The translations under genes were made by a program, and so were the position numbers. From Lachnospiraceae bacterium (GTDB lineage Bacteria > Bacillota > Clostridia > Lachnospirales > Lachnospiraceae): a stretch of 47,665 nucleotides of DNA. The notes under the pieces are model-generated. The model did not search any database. It was not told the DNA's origin and saw only the letters and a program-made list of their open reading frames with translations. Where the stretch lies: NCBI GenBank assembly GCA_021771755.1, contig JAETOL010000015.1, positions 1-47,665 on the forward strand, written 5' to 3'. Shown in pieces: positions 10,701 through 18,472 of this stretch. Numbering within the stretch: position 1 is the first letter of the stretch; the number at the start of each line of letters is the position of its first letter.

Positions 10701-11488
10701 TGACAGAACAGCAGATACGGGAACAGGTGCTGAAAAACTGGGACAGCAGTAAAATTTATGACCAGCAGATCCATGATATCCTGGAAAAAAGATTTGACTT
10801 TCGTTATCCTTACCGCTATCTGGAGGAAATGCCGGTGAAGGTCAGTGTTTCGGATCTGAAAAAAAGAAGCTGGCAGGATGAAATGGAACTGGAAGAAAAT
10901 ACGCTTGCAGAACCGGATATTGTTCCTCTGATCCCAAGATTTATTTCAGAAGAATCACAGAGCTGCCAGGGGGCTGCCCGGGGAACTGCTTATCATCGGG
11001 TAATGGAATGTCTGGATTATAAGAGAACAGGATCTTATGAGGAGATCAAGGCACAGCTTCTTTGTATGAAAGAACAGAAAAAGCTGACGGAAGAAGAGGC
11101 TGCCAGTATTTATATTAAAGATATCCTGAAATTTGCAGCTTCCGATCTGGGACAGAGAATGAAAACGGCAGCGGAAAAAGGCTGTCTTTTCCGGGAGCAG
11201 CCTTTTGTAATTGCGGTAGAAGCCTCCGAATTAGATGAGCTGTGGGATGGAGAAGAGAAGGTTCTTGTACAGGGAATCATTGACTCGTATTTTCTGGAAG
11301 AAGATGAGATCGTACTTGTAGATTATAAGACAGACCGTGTTCAGAGAGGGGAGGAGCCTCTTCTGATCGCCCGTTACCGCAGTCAGCTTAAGGATTATGC
11401 ACGGGCGCTTCAGAAGATGAGAAAGAAAAAAGTAAAGGAGTGTCTGATCTACTCCTTTGCACTTGATAAGGCAATACAGGTAAGATAA
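7787..11488 (+). CDS. addA: AddA helicase-nuclease subunit
   Basis: AddA is the UvrD-like motor and nuclease of AddAB. The Walker A motif AAAGSGKT lies at 24-31, Walker B reads MIDEYQDSN, and a later helicase motif reads MTVHKSKGLEFPVVF. The C-terminal nuclease shows GIIDSYF (D1166) and VDYKTD (D1179, K1181). I place the start at ATG 7787 (MAVTWTEEQQ), giving 1233 residues. It lies directly behind the addB stop with GGAGGCGG at 7773-7780. An in-frame ATG 48 bases upstream lies inside addB and has no ribosome site. All catalytic parts look intact. Confidence 0.96.
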   Translation: MAVTWTEEQQKVISFRNRNILVSAAAGSGKTAVLVERILSKILDREHPADVDRLLIMTFTRAAAGEMKERLSAALEKALYEDPDNAHLQKQMTLIHTAQITTIDGFCSYIIRNYFHMIGLDPGYRTAEEGELKLLREDVVKEVLEDAYEKKEEKFLRLVECYAPGKTDEGLKDLILKVYEASMSHPFPEEWLGTCLQAYQVDNPEQIYQSRWITVLWNEMEENVQEAEHLIQKARSVCLEEDGPLPYLDALDSDLGMVSVLKKTIKERDYRKLKQMAEELSFQALSRKKASDVDPAKKDWVKNLRDEEKGILKELIEKYLYWDEDELLDMVNLCRTPLESLVELVKEFQERFAQKKREKNILDFTDMEHFALHILAEKEGDQIIPSQAARELSEKYEEVMIDEYQDSNSVQEMITTLVSGWAGNRKNIFMVGDVKQSIYRFRLARPELFMEKYHNYSTSDSPEQRIDLHKNFRSRHQVLTSVNYIFNRIMGAEVGGIDYDSSNALYPGAVFPEGPDESFCTTEVLLVEKDGEELEEESGNQTDRELEALAIAGEISRIVGKEQIFDKETGTYRPVEYGDIVILLRSAYGWAETFREVLISRGIPAYTSSRTGYFSAQEVVNLLNYLRICDNPLQDIPLTGVLHSPMAGCSTQELGELRKACPKGLIYECICQFVERESFETEEEEKLRNKLAGFLEQLREIRDMSAYTPVHQLILHILKVTGYEDYVRALPGGSQRGANLRMLVEKAMDYEKTSYRGLFNFVRYIENLQKYEVDFGEVNVIDAGKGSVQIMTVHKSKGLEFPVVFAAGMGKQFNFQDINARFLIHPDLGFGTDVILPEKRLMASTPQKQVIRNVQKRESLGEELRVLYVALTRAKEKLYITGTIGGLKEKILSLWNWKEDAVFRIPTGKRIRAKTFWDYILPALSLHPAMKELYMEYIFCTETQEGWCDGKTDFIVRKITAADLIQNEIVDMTEQQIREQVLKNWDSSKIYDQQIHDILEKRFDFRYPYRYLEEMPVKVSVSDLKKRSWQDEMELEENTLAEPDIVPLIPRFISEESQSCQGAARGTAYHRVMECLDYKRTGSYEEIKAQLLCMKEQKKLTEEEAASIYIKDILKFAASDLGQRMKTAAEKGCLFREQPFVIAVEASELDELWDGEEKVLVQGIIDSYFLEEDEIVLVDYKTDRVQRGEEPLLIARYRSQLKDYARALQKMRKKKVKECLIYSFALDKAIQVR

Positions 11489-11494
11489 AAGTGC

Positions 11495-11518
11495 GGAGAG
11501 TCGGTGCTCAGACTCTCC
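11495..11518. terminator. Hairpin between convergent addA and the rRNA methyltransferase
   Basis: An eight-base perfect stem (GGAGAGTC at 11495-11502 with 11511-11518) lies just after addA and spans the stop codon of the convergent gene. The T tract is weak (CTTTTATCTT on the minus side, none on the plus side). A role as terminator is likely but unproven. Confidence 0.45.
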
Positions 11519-12917
11519 ACCCGGCGGGATATTTATTTTTCAGGGTACCGTTTACCAGCTTGCCGAAGCCCAGAGGATAGCCTTCGACACAGAGAAGATG
11601 CCAGCCTTTTTTGTTAGCGGCTTCCCCTTCTTCAATAAGAAGAGTTTCTCCTTTCAGATAGCGGGTAAGACGAGGGTCATCTACAGGAAGGGAGATCACA
11701 GCCCTGGCATCGCCTTTGTGAAGAGCAAGGGCGAAGGGCTGTGACGGCTCGAAGCGGTTTTTCTTCAGATCCCCCAGATAGAGACCGTTCCGTAAAAAGG
11801 TAAGCCCGCGGAAATTACTGTTTACCGGAGGAAGATAATAGACTTTATCGCCTCTTGTTTCCACACGATTCCAGTCAAAAGGTTTCCCTCCCAGAGATCT
11901 TAGTCCGATCTCTTCAAAAAACAGACGGAGCCATTTTTCTGTATTTGGATCAGGGCGGACAGAAGCCGGCTGCTGAATCCGGTCCGTCTGACCTTTTTTT
12001 TGGAGGAGAGCCAGGAAATGACCTTCGCCATTCATTTTGTGAGGGAAGAGGCGTACACATTTTGTCAATTCTTTGTTTCCGTTTCCCCATTCCGGTACTC
12101 CGTGAGAAAAGCCCTCATATTCCGGAAGAGACAGAAGTTCCATGTCTGTCCTGTTTTCCAGAAGATAGCCTATGGTACCTTCGTCCTCCTCCGGAGCAAA
12201 GGTACAGGTAGAGTAGAGCAGGAGCCCTCCGGGACGGAGCATGTCTGCAGCCTGGAGAATCAGTTCTCTCTGAATGGAAGCCAGTTCGCTGGATTTTTGA
12301 GGAGTCCAGTCTTTGGCCAGAGCTTCTTCTTTCCGGAACATTCCTTCGCCGGAGCAGGGGGCGTCCAGAAGAATCTTATGGAAAAATTCCGGGAATTTTT
12401 CTGCCAGATGCGCAGGTGTCTCATTTGTTATAAAGCTGTTGGAGATTCCAAACAGTTCCATATTACGAAGAAGCGCCTTTGTTCGGGAAGCGCTGATGTC
12501 ATTTGCAATCAGAAGTCCTTCTCCCTGCAGATCTGCACCCAGAGCGGTGGCTTTTCCGCCGGGAGCTGCGCAGAGATCCAGGACGGTTTCACCGGGCTCT
12601 GCAGGAAGACAGGCAGCAGGTGTCATAGCGCTGGGTTCCTGGAGATAGTAAAGACCAGCCTGATAAAGCGGACATCTGGAAGGGCGGATCTCTTCTGTAT
12701 AGAAATAGCCGTTTGTTGTCCAGGGAATCGGACTTACGGGAAAAGGAACAATCCGTTCAAATTCCTCACAGCTTATTTTTGATGTATTGACACGAAGTCC
12801 ATAAGTTCTGGGGGAACGATAGCTTTCTAAAAATGCGTCATATTCACTTCCGAGCATTTCTTTCATGCGGTCAAGAAAAGGTACGGGCAGCAGTTCGATA
12901 TTGGATAATTCTCCCAT
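11508..12917 (-). CDS. RsmF/NSUN-type rRNA (cytosine-5) methyltransferase
   Basis: The 469-residue protein should place 5-methylcytosine in 16S rRNA. The SAM site reads LDLCAAPGGKATALG at about 113-127. The two cysteines of the RNA m5C mechanism are C188 in DAPCSGEGM and C238 in YSTCTF. The C-terminal 150 residues match the extra PUA-like domain found behind the catalytic core in RsmF proteins, ending GFGKLVNGTLKNKYPAGW. The start at 12917 has GGAGG five bases upstream. The gene runs towards addA, and upstream it faces the large arabinose control region. The exact target nucleotide is not readable from the sequence. Confidence 0.88.
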   Translation of the reverse strand: MGELSNIELLPVPFLDRMKEMLGSEYDAFLESYRSPRTYGLRVNTSKISCEEFERIVPFPVSPIPWTTNGYFYTEEIRPSRCPLYQAGLYYLQEPSAMTPAACLPAEPGETVLDLCAAPGGKATALGADLQGEGLLIANDISASRTKALLRNMELFGISNSFITNETPAHLAEKFPEFFHKILLDAPCSGEGMFRKEEALAKDWTPQKSSELASIQRELILQAADMLRPGGLLLYSTCTFAPEEDEGTIGYLLENRTDMELLSLPEYEGFSHGVPEWGNGNKELTKCVRLFPHKMNGEGHFLALLQKKGQTDRIQQPASVRPDPNTEKWLRLFFEEIGLRSLGGKPFDWNRVETRGDKVYYLPPVNSNFRGLTFLRNGLYLGDLKKNRFEPSQPFALALHKGDARAVISLPVDDPRLTRYLKGETLLIEEGEAANKKGWHLLCVEGYPLGFGKLVNGTLKNKYPAGWRV

Positions 12918-13143
12918 GGTAACCTCCAGTATTATTTATTGAAATGTCAGGATCCGTCATGCAGGGCAATCTGTCGGGGATCTGGCATCTAATGTTCATC
13001 ATATCACAGATGGCCGGATTTGACATCTGCCTTTTTCTATTTGCATCTGATTGCAGGTAATCAGCCAAACAGAAAACTTTAGGATACTTTTCTTTTATTT
13101 TTTCGTTTTTTTAATCCATTCAGCAGAAAATATAGTGTAAAAA

Positions 13144-13408
13144 TGTACAGAAGATGCAACATGTACATACAAGATGTGTAGGTTAAAAGCACCAATTGTA
13201 AATACAAGTCAAGAACAACTTTCCGTTAAAATACTCAAAAAAACAGAATAAACCCTTGACATTAACAAAGTATGGGTGTACAATATGCTCACAGTCAAAC
13301 GTGACACACGATAATGCATAGACAAAGTGCACAAAATGAACGATATGACAATAAATGGAATTGTATATGCATTATTGTGAAAAAAACAAGTTGTACAGTA
13401 ATTGTACA
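13144..13408 (+). promoter_or_regulatory. Five TGTACA boxes, probable AraR operators
   Basis: The hexamer TGTACA occurs at 13144, 13162, 13277, 13392 and 13403 inside a 517-base gene-free stretch. The 13277 copy overlaps the -10 of the chvE promoter. The second and fourth copies lie exactly 115 bases on either side of it, close to eleven helical turns. The last two form TTGTACA-N4-TTGTACA. TTGTAC half-sites recall Bacillus AraR operators, and an AraR-like gene lies downstream. Binding by that regulator is inferred. The rest of the stretch (12918-13143) shows no gene. Confidence 0.6.
13256..13284 (+). promoter_or_regulatory. Strong sigma-A promoter of the arabinose transporter operon
   Basis: A perfect TTGACA at 13256-13261 and TACAAT at 13279-13284 have a 17-base spacer. 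Transcription should start near 13291 and give a leader of about 145 bases before chvE. A TGTACA box covers the -10, which suits repression by occlusion. Confidence 0.85.
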
Positions 13409-13434
13409 CAAACCAATCAAAGGGAGGAAACAAA

Positions 13435-14520
13435 ATGAACAAGAAATTACTCAGCACAGTACTTGCAGCTACAATGGTATGCTCTATGGGCGTAGCTTCC
13501 ACCACAACTGTATTTGCAGAGGAAGAAGAGCAGAAAACTGTTGGTATTCTGATGCCGACTCAGTCTTCTGAGAGATGGATCAACGACGGTGCAAACATGA
13601 AAGCACAGCTGGAAGAGAAAGGCTACAAAGTAGAACTTCAGTATGCAGAAGATGACACAGCTATGCAGGTTTCTCAGCTTGAGAACTATGTAGGAAAAGG
13701 TGTTGACTGTCTGGTTATTGCAGCAATCGACTCCGGTGTACTTGTAAACGCTGAGGCACAGGCTAAGGAAGCAGGTATCCCGATTATCGCTTACGACCGT
13801 CTTCTGATGGACACAGACGCTGTTTCTTACTACGCAACTTTCGATAACAAGGGTGTTGGTACTGTTATCGGTAACTACATCAAAGAGAACAAAGATCTTG
13901 ATGCAGCTCGCGAGGCTGGTGAGTCCTATACCATCGAGTTCTTCATGGGATCTCCGGATGATAACAACGCACTCTTCCTGTACAATGGTATCATGGAAGT
14001 ACTTCAGGAGTATCTGGATGACGGAACTCTGGTATGTAAATCCGGAAGAACTTCTTTTGAAGACACATGTATCCTCAGATGGTCTCAGGAAACAGCTCAG
14101 GCTAACTGCGAGAACATCCTGACAGCAAACTATGCAGATGAAGATCTTGATATCGCTTGCTCCGCATTTGACGGATTTGCATACGGAATCAAAGCAGCTC
14201 TTCTTGGTGCTGGATACACAACAGAAAACTGGCCGATGATCACAGGTCAGGACGCTGAGGTTATGGCTACAAAGAACATCATCGATGGAACTCAGACAAT
14301 GTCTATCTACAAAGATACACGTCTCCTTGCTGAGAAAGCCGTTACTATGGTAGATGCAGTTCTTAAAGGCGAAGAGCCGGAAATCAACGATACAGAGCAG
14401 TATGACAACGGTAAAATGGTTGTTCCGACTTATATGTGCGAGCCTGTTGCAGTAGATCAGTCCAACTATCAGGAACTTCTGATCGACGGCGGATACTACA
14501 CAGAGGATCAGCTTAAATAA
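13435..14520 (+). CDS. chvE: ChvE-type sugar ABC transporter substrate-binding protein
   Basis: This exported 361-residue binding protein captures a monosaccharide, probably L-arabinose judging by the regulator and isomerase downstream. The signal peptide runs from MNKKLLSTVLAATMVCSMG to a likely cleavage after TVFA near residue 31. The mature part starts TVGILMPTQSSERWINDG, typical of periplasmic-binding-protein type I folds of the ChvE/multiple-monosaccharide group. The ATG at 13435 has AGGGAGGAAA directly upstream; an in-frame ATG at 13402 lacks one. A GC-rich hairpin separates it from mmsA, which should leave the binding protein in excess. In a Gram-positive cell it must be held at the membrane, yet I see no clear lipobox. 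Confidence 0.9.
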   Translation: MNKKLLSTVLAATMVCSMGVASTTTVFAEEEEQKTVGILMPTQSSERWINDGANMKAQLEEKGYKVELQYAEDDTAMQVSQLENYVGKGVDCLVIAAIDSGVLVNAEAQAKEAGIPIIAYDRLLMDTDAVSYYATFDNKGVGTVIGNYIKENKDLDAAREAGESYTIEFFMGSPDDNNALFLYNGIMEVLQEYLDDGTLVCKSGRTSFEDTCILRWSQETAQANCENILTANYADEDLDIACSAFDGFAYGIKAALLGAGYTTENWPMITGQDAEVMATKNIIDGTQTMSIYKDTRLLAEKAVTMVDAVLKGEEPEINDTEQYDNGKMVVPTYMCEPVAVDQSNYQELLIDGGYYTEDQLK

Positions 14521-14547
14521 TAAAATCAACTGAATGCGCGATTTTAA

Positions 14548-14582
14548 GGGGCGGCGGGAAAATCCGCCGCCCCTGTTTTAAA
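14548..14582 (+). terminator. Intra-operon GC hairpin after the binding-protein gene
   Basis: A perfect ten-base stem GGGGCGGCGG (14548-14557) pairs with 14564-14573 and is followed by TGTTTTA. Because the operon continues at 14611 without another clear promoter, this is best read as a partial terminator or mRNA 3'-end stabiliser that sets a high ratio of binding protein to transporter. Confidence 0.8.
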
Positions 14583-14610
14583 ATAAAAAGAAAAGGAGAG
14601 AGGGAGAGGC

Positions 14611-16164
14611 ATGTCTGAAGTTATTTTGGAAATGAAACACATAACAAAGGCATTTTCCGGCGTAAAAGCTCTGGATGATGTAAACCTTCAGGTGAAGAAG
14701 GGCGAGATCCATGCGTTATGCGGTGAGAACGGAGCAGGCAAGTCAACTCTGATGAATGTACTTTCCGGTGTGTATCCTTATGGTTCATACGAGGGAGACA
14801 TTATCTATAAAGGTGAGACATGTAAGTTCCATAAGATCAAGGACAGTGAAAATAAGGGTATTGTTATCATCCACCAGGAGCTGGCATTAAGCCCGTATCT
14901 GTCAATTGCAGAGAATGTTTTTATGGGTAACGAGCGTGTTTCCATGAAGGGTGTCATTGACTGGACCAAGACAAGAGGAGAGGCAAAGGAAGCCCTGGCT
15001 CATGTAGGTCTTGAAAACGAAAACTTAAATGCTCCTGTAAATACACTGGGAGTTGGAAAACAGCAGCTGATCGAGATTGCCAAGGCTATGGCAAAGAACG
15101 TAGATCTTCTGATCCTGGATGAGCCGACTGCAGCGCTGAATGACGAAGAGTCTGCACAGCTGCTGGAGATCATGCTGGAGCTGAAAAGGAAAGGTGTTAC
15201 CTGTATCATTATTTCTCATAAGCTGAATGAGATCAGCTACGTTGCAGATGCCATTACGATTATCCGAGACGGAAAAACGATTGAAACACTGAAAAAAGGT
15301 GTGGATGAGTGGACAGAAGACCGTATCATCAAGGGTATGGTAGGACGTGAGATGAATAATCGTTATCCGGTTCGTGAAAACTGCCCGATCGGGGATGTGG
15401 TACTGGAGGTCAAGAACTGGAATGCATATCATCCGGAAATTGCGGAGATGCAGATCCTGAAAAATATCAATATCAAAGTACGGGCAGGAGAGGTTGTAGG
15501 TCTTGCCGGACTGATGGGTGCCGGACGTACAGAGTTTGCCATGAGTCTTTTTGGACATTCCTATGGACAGAAGATTTCAGGTGAGGTTTACATGCACGGC
15601 AAACAAGTCAGCACAAAGACGGTTAAGGATGCGATCAATAATAAGATTGCATACACATCAGAAGACCGTAAGACGTATGGTCTGGTGCTGATCAATGATA
15701 TCAAGACAAATATGACAATGGCCGCACTGCGCAATTACTATTCAAACGGTGTAGTTGTTGATGAAAGAAAAGAAAACCTTGAAGCAGAGGAATACAAGAA
15801 GAAGATCAATGTAAAGGCTACTTCCATTCACCAGACCGTCGGTGCTCTTTCCGGAGGTAACCAGCAGAAGGTGGTACTTGCCAAGTGGATGATGACTCAG
15901 CCGGATGTGCTGATCCTGGATGAGCCGACACGAGGCATTGACGTTGGTGCAAAATATGAGATCTACTGTGCCATCAATGATATGGCCCGGGCAGGAAAAG
16001 CAGTGATCGTTATTTCTTCTGAAATGCAGGAGATCATCGGTACCTGTGACCGTGCGTACATCATCAATGAAGGTCGTATTGCAGGAGAACTCAGCCACGA
16101 AGAACTGAGTCAGGAAAGTATCATGAAGTGCATTATGGACAGTAATGCGAAAGGAGAAGAGTAA
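14611..16164 (+). CDS. mmsA: Sugar ABC transporter ATPase with two ABC domains
   Basis: The 517-residue duplicated ATPase energises the CUT2-type monosaccharide importer. The first domain has GENGAGKST at 38-46, a variant signature LGVGKQQ at 146-152 and Walker B LLILDEPT ending at D170-E171. The second domain has the degenerate Walker A GLMGAGRT at 300-307 and a standard LSGGNQQ signature followed by LILDEPTRGID. One strong and one weak site is normal for RbsA/AraG/MmsA proteins. The permease gene overlaps its stop by one base, so the two are translationally coupled. Confidence 0.93.
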   Translation: MSEVILEMKHITKAFSGVKALDDVNLQVKKGEIHALCGENGAGKSTLMNVLSGVYPYGSYEGDIIYKGETCKFHKIKDSENKGIVIIHQELALSPYLSIAENVFMGNERVSMKGVIDWTKTRGEAKEALAHVGLENENLNAPVNTLGVGKQQLIEIAKAMAKNVDLLILDEPTAALNDEESAQLLEIMLELKRKGVTCIIISHKLNEISYVADAITIIRDGKTIETLKKGVDEWTEDRIIKGMVGREMNNRYPVRENCPIGDVVLEVKNWNAYHPEIAEMQILKNINIKVRAGEVVGLAGLMGAGRTEFAMSLFGHSYGQKISGEVYMHGKQVSTKTVKDAINNKIAYTSEDRKTYGLVLINDIKTNMTMAALRNYYSNGVVVDERKENLEAEEYKKKINVKATSIHQTVGALSGGNQQKVVLAKWMMTQPDVLILDEPTRGIDVGAKYEIYCAINDMARAGKAVIVISSEMQEIIGTCDRAYIINEGRIAGELSHEELSQESIMKCIMDSNAKGEE

Positions 16165-17342
16165 TGGGAACAGATACTAAGAAAAAATATGTAAATCTGG
16201 ACTTGAAGTCCCTTGGAATGATTGTAGCGCTTGTTGTAATCTTTGCTATTTTCTATGTGCTTACAGGCGGATCAAATGCAACACCTACCAATATCAACAA
16301 CCTGATCATGCAGAATGGTTATATCATCATCCTGGCAACAGGTATGCTGCTCTGCGTACTGACCGGATACATCGATCTGGGCGTTGGTTCTGTTGTAGCT
16401 CTTGGCGCTGCATGTGCAGCAAAGCTTGTTGTTGAGCAGAATGTACCGGTTGCTCTTGCATGGCTGGTTGCCATTGGAATCGGACTTGCAGTTGGTATCT
16501 TTTCCGGTTTCTTTATCGCATACCTGGATATTCCGCCATTCGTAGTAACCCTGGCTACCATGCTTATGGGCCGTGGACTTACCTATACTCTGCTGAAATC
16601 TCTGACAGTAGGACCTCTTCCGCAGAACTATGCATTTATCGGAACAGGATTCCTTCCTACTATCAAGGTGGATTTTGCAGGCGGCACCCTTGACCTTGTG
16701 TGTGTTGCAGTTGCAGTTGTTGTAACAATCGGTATTGTTCTTTCTGAACTGAAAACGATTAAAACAAATAACAAATACGGATTTGCAAACATCGTTCCGT
16801 GGCAGATGGCAGTAAAAGATGTTGTGATCCTTCTGATCGTATGGTTCTTCTTTATCAAGCTTGGTCAGTATAATGGTATTCCGATCCAGCTGATCGTTCT
16901 TGGTGTAGTAGTAGCGGTTTATCATTTCATCACAAGTAAAACAGTTGCAGGACGTCAGATCTATGCAATGGGTGGTAATGCTAAGGCAGCAAGACTTTCC
17001 GGTATCAATACCAAGCATGTATTCTTCTGGGTATATGTAAACATGGGCGTTCTTGCAGCTCTTGCAGGTATCGTGTTATCTGCTCGTCAGGGTGGTGCAA
17101 ACCCGAAAATGGGTGATGGAATTGAGATGGATGCCATCGCATCCTGCTATATCGGTGGTGCAGCTGCATCCGGTGGTGTAGGTACGGTGATCGGTGCCGT
17201 TGTAGGTGCTCTTGTAATGGGTGTTCTGAACAATGGTATGTCCATGTGCGGTATGTCTACAGACCTTCAGAAGGTAGTAAAAGGTGCCGTACTTCTTGGT
17301 GCCGTTGTACTTGACGTAACAACAAAAAAGAAAAAGAATTAA
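16164..17342 (+). CDS. mmsB: Sugar ABC transporter permease
   Basis: This 392-residue, strongly hydrophobic protein is the membrane channel of the monosaccharide importer. About ten membrane segments can be drawn, from SLGMIVALVVIFAIFYVL near the N-terminus to the glycine-rich end. The cytoplasmic coupling loop reads AGRQIYAMGGNAKAARLSGI, a hallmark of the RbsC/AraH/MmsB family. It starts in the TAATG junction with mmsA. The regulator gene follows after 20 bases, so the whole block from chvE to araA is probably one regulated unit. Confidence 0.93.
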   Translation: MGTDTKKKYVNLDLKSLGMIVALVVIFAIFYVLTGGSNATPTNINNLIMQNGYIIILATGMLLCVLTGYIDLGVGSVVALGAACAAKLVVEQNVPVALAWLVAIGIGLAVGIFSGFFIAYLDIPPFVVTLATMLMGRGLTYTLLKSLTVGPLPQNYAFIGTGFLPTIKVDFAGGTLDLVCVAVAVVVTIGIVLSELKTIKTNNKYGFANIVPWQMAVKDVVILLIVWFFFIKLGQYNGIPIQLIVLGVVVAVYHFITSKTVAGRQIYAMGGNAKAARLSGINTKHVFFWVYVNMGVLAALAGIVLSARQGGANPKMGDGIEMDAIASCYIGGAAASGGVGTVIGAVVGALVMGVLNNGMSMCGMSTDLQKVVKGAVLLGAVVLDVTTKKKKN

Positions 17343-17362
17343 TGATTGACTGGTAGTAAAAT

Positions 17363-18454
17363 ATGAGAATTTCGAAATACCGTCAGGTGACGGAATGGAT
17401 TCAAAACAGAATAGCATCCGGAGAGCTGAACCGTGGAGACCAGATTGAATCAGAAAATGATATCAGTCGTACCTTCGGGATCAGCCGCCAGACGGTGCGG
17501 CACGCACTGGGACTTTTGGAGCAGCAGGGGGTTCTGACCCGTGTTCAGGGAAGCGGAACTTATGTCAGTGATGAGAAGGCGGTGGAGGAAGAAAAAAAAG
17601 AACTTTCCCATACCGTGACCATCATCACCACCTATGTGGATAATTATATTTTTCCACGTATCCTGCGTCCTATGGTGGAACGTCTGGAAAAGGATGGATA
17701 CAGTGCGCGTATTATGTTTACAGGCAACCGTATTGAAACAGAACGCAGACTGCTGGAACGATTTCTTGAAGAGGGAAACCGTGACCCGCTTATTGCAGAA
17801 CCGGTTATGAGTGGTCTGCCAAACCCAAATCTGAAATATTACAGACGTCTGATGTCCCGGGGAATCCCGATTCTGTTTTTTAACAGCTTTTATGAGGGGC
17901 TGAATATTCCTCATATCAGCATGAATGATGTACAGGCGGGAAAGACGGCAACAGAATATCTGATCCAAAAAGGACATACCCGTATTGCCGGTGTCTTTAA
18001 AACCGATGACGGACAGGGACGAAGAAGATATCTGGGTTATCTGAAAGCTTTGGGACATGCAGGGATCGAGCTGGACGAAAGCAGAGTCTGCTGGATCGAT
18101 ACGCTGGAAATGAAGGATTTTTCCCGTATTGTGGAAAAAATTAAAAACCGTCTGCGGGGATGTACGGCCTGCGTCTGCTACAATGACGAGGTTGCCCATG
18201 AACTGACAAGGAGAATGCTCCAGAACGGCAAAAAAATCCCGGAGGATCTCTCTGTTGTAGGGATTGATAATTCGGATCTTGCCAGACTTAATGCAGTTCC
18301 TCTTACTTCCGTGGGACATCCTATGGAAGCCTTGGGAACCCGTGCTGCAGAAACCATTCTGCAGCTGATCAAAAATCCAAACAGTGATGTGACATATGAA
18401 TTTCCGGTGGAGATCAGTGAACGTTCATCGGTTTGCACATATGCAGCAGAGTAA
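17363..18454 (+). CDS. araR: AraR-like GntR/LacI hybrid transcriptional regulator
   Basis: The 363 residues comprise a GntR-type winged helix (about 1-70, with SENDISRTFGISRQTVRHAL and the GSGTYV wing) joined to a LacI/PBP-type sugar-sensing domain (about 85-363). This unusual combination is the layout of Bacillus AraR, which represses arabinose genes until L-arabinose binds. araA follows 18 bases later and the transporter lies upstream, which fits that role. Its likely operators are the TGTACA boxes in front of chvE. No separate promoter is evident between mmsB and this gene. Sensing of a different pentose cannot be ruled out. Confidence 0.85.
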   Translation: MRISKYRQVTEWIQNRIASGELNRGDQIESENDISRTFGISRQTVRHALGLLEQQGVLTRVQGSGTYVSDEKAVEEEKKELSHTVTIITTYVDNYIFPRILRPMVERLEKDGYSARIMFTGNRIETERRLLERFLEEGNRDPLIAEPVMSGLPNPNLKYYRRLMSRGIPILFFNSFYEGLNIPHISMNDVQAGKTATEYLIQKGHTRIAGVFKTDDGQGRRRYLGYLKALGHAGIELDESRVCWIDTLEMKDFSRIVEKIKNRLRGCTACVCYNDEVAHELTRRMLQNGKKIPEDLSVVGIDNSDLARLNAVPLTSVGHPMEALGTRAAETILQLIKNPNSDVTYEFPVEISERSSVCTYAAE

Positions 18455-18472
18455 TTCAGGAGGTTAGAAAGA

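Noticed and set aside
4462-11488. addB-addA as part of a defence island
   Set aside because: They are standard recombination genes with a housekeeping promoter and host-like composition, and nothing defence-like is next to them.
13402-13434. Longer start of the sugar-binding protein at 13402
   Set aside because: It would add 11 residues before the signal peptide and lies within the TGTACA operator pair; the real ribosome site is at 13421-13430.
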